This document shows positions 5,615-6,052 of a stretch of DNA of 6,052 nt, one piece after another (positions within the stretch are counted from its first letter, which is position 1; the number at the start of each line of letters is the position of its first letter). The notes under the pieces were generated by a model that was not told the origin of the DNA, ran no database searches, and saw only the letters and a program-made list of their open reading frames with translations. This DNA comes from Chlamydiia bacterium (GTDB lineage: Bacteria > Chlamydiota > Chlamydiia > Chlamydiales > JACKPQ01), in contig JAUILX010000068.1 of NCBI GenBank assembly GCA_030433395.1, forward strand, positions 1 to 6,052, given 5' to 3'. A program made the translations under genes and the position numbers.

Positions 5615-6052
5615 GGATCTTTGATTTCCAGATTGAGCGCCCTCCGTTCTGTGTAGCCCAAGTTGATGTTCTAAAATGGCTCTCTGCTGCCCATGGATTG
5701 CACGGAGCGGATGAAGAGGCTGTACATGCAATGTTTGTAAAGCTAGGACTTGGTGAAAAGAAGGTGCAAAAGCGCTACACATTTTATCAAGATTGCGAGC
5801 ATCGTAATTGGGATGAGATGGAGGTGCACGGAAAAGATATGGGCGCGCGTATGAAGTTTTTTGATGAAAAAACTTCAGAATATGTAAAGCGGCTTTACAT
5901 GGATAAAATGATTCCAGAGGATGTTATTCAAGTCTCTTGCACTGGATATGTTGCACCAAGTGGTGTGCAACGTGTGCTGGCTGAAAAATCTCCTCATGCT
6001 GTTGTAACTAATGCTTATCATATGGGGTGTTATGCAGCTGTACCAGCATTGC
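5608..6052 (+). CDS. Type III polyketide synthase (chalcone synthase family), N-terminal part
   Basis: The frame is open to the window edge and gives 148 residues of an expected 350-400. The decisive feature is NAYHMGCYAAVPAL at 135-148, the nucleophile block of this family. Cys141 is the residue that takes up the acyl starter, comparable to Cys164 of plant chalcone synthase. Preceding blocks also fit: Gln-Val-Asp near the N-terminus, KKVQKRYTFY (56-65), and VSCTGYVAPSGVQRVLAEK (108-126), the usual Cys-Thr-Gly block before the active site. These enzymes work as soluble homodimers that extend a CoA or ACP starter with malonyl-CoA and cyclise it to pyrones, resorcinols or phloroglucinols. The catalytic His and Asn lie beyond the window. 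The ATG overlaps the permease stop by 7 bases; AGGGG (5594-5597 region) precedes it by about 10 bases. Product class cannot be set without the rest. A related KAS III-type fold is less likely given the Cys-Thr-Gly block. Confidence 0.88.
   Translation, partial: MVRIFDFQIERPPFCVAQVDVLKWLSAAHGLHGADEEAVHAMFVKLGLGEKKVQKRYTFYQDCEHRNWDEMEVHGKDMGARMKFFDEKTSEYVKRLYMDKMIPEDVIQVSCTGYVAPSGVQRVLAEKSPHAVVTNAYHMGCYAAVPAL

Overview
The window is bacterial, with moderate G+C, and mixes intact housekeeping or metabolic genes with decaying ones. Nothing identifies the species. A YbiT-type ABC-F ATPase, a DUF4143 ATPase relic, a TPR-type relic and a large low-complexity membrane-anchored repeat protein would fit a host-associated or amoeba-associated lineage, such as an environmental chlamydia or a gamma-proteobacterium. 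That is a weak inference. No rRNA, tRNA, CRISPR array or insertion sequence was seen.

Layout. (1) Positions 2-484 (+) hold the end of a helical, TPR-like reading frame cut by one in-frame TAG at 185-187. It stays open for 98 more codons. Its TGA overlaps the ATG of a short unrecognised frame (481-705), which itself looks frameshifted near 618-637. (2) Positions 706-919 hold no intact gene. (3) Positions 920-2521 (+) are an intact ABC-F ATPase of YbiT type. (4) Positions 2510-2959 (-) are the C-terminal remnant of a DUF4143 family ATPase. Its N-terminal ATPase is missing and one TAG interrupts it. It overlaps the 3' end of the ABC-F gene by 12 bases in convergent orientation. (5) Positions 2910-4691 (-) encode an unrecognised 593-residue protein: one N-terminal membrane anchor, a Pro/Glu/Gln-rich repeat region, then a helical C-terminal half with its own duplication. 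Its 3' end overlaps the DUF4143 remnant in another frame. (6) A 92-base divergent spacer carries a good sigma70-like promoter for gene 5, an inverted repeat over its -35 box, and the ribosome binding site of the next gene. (7) Positions 4784-5614 (+) encode a TauE/SafE family permease. (8) From 5608 to the window edge lies the first 148 residues of a type III polyketide synthase, overlapping the permease by 7 bases.

How the genes relate. The permease and the polyketide synthase are overlapped and probably co-translated, so they may serve one small-molecule pathway. The ABC-F protein acts on ribosomes and is probably unrelated to its neighbours. The 593-residue repeat protein is the least explained intact gene and the best candidate for something undescribed. 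The decaying frames around it suggest a rearranged accessory region between conserved genes.
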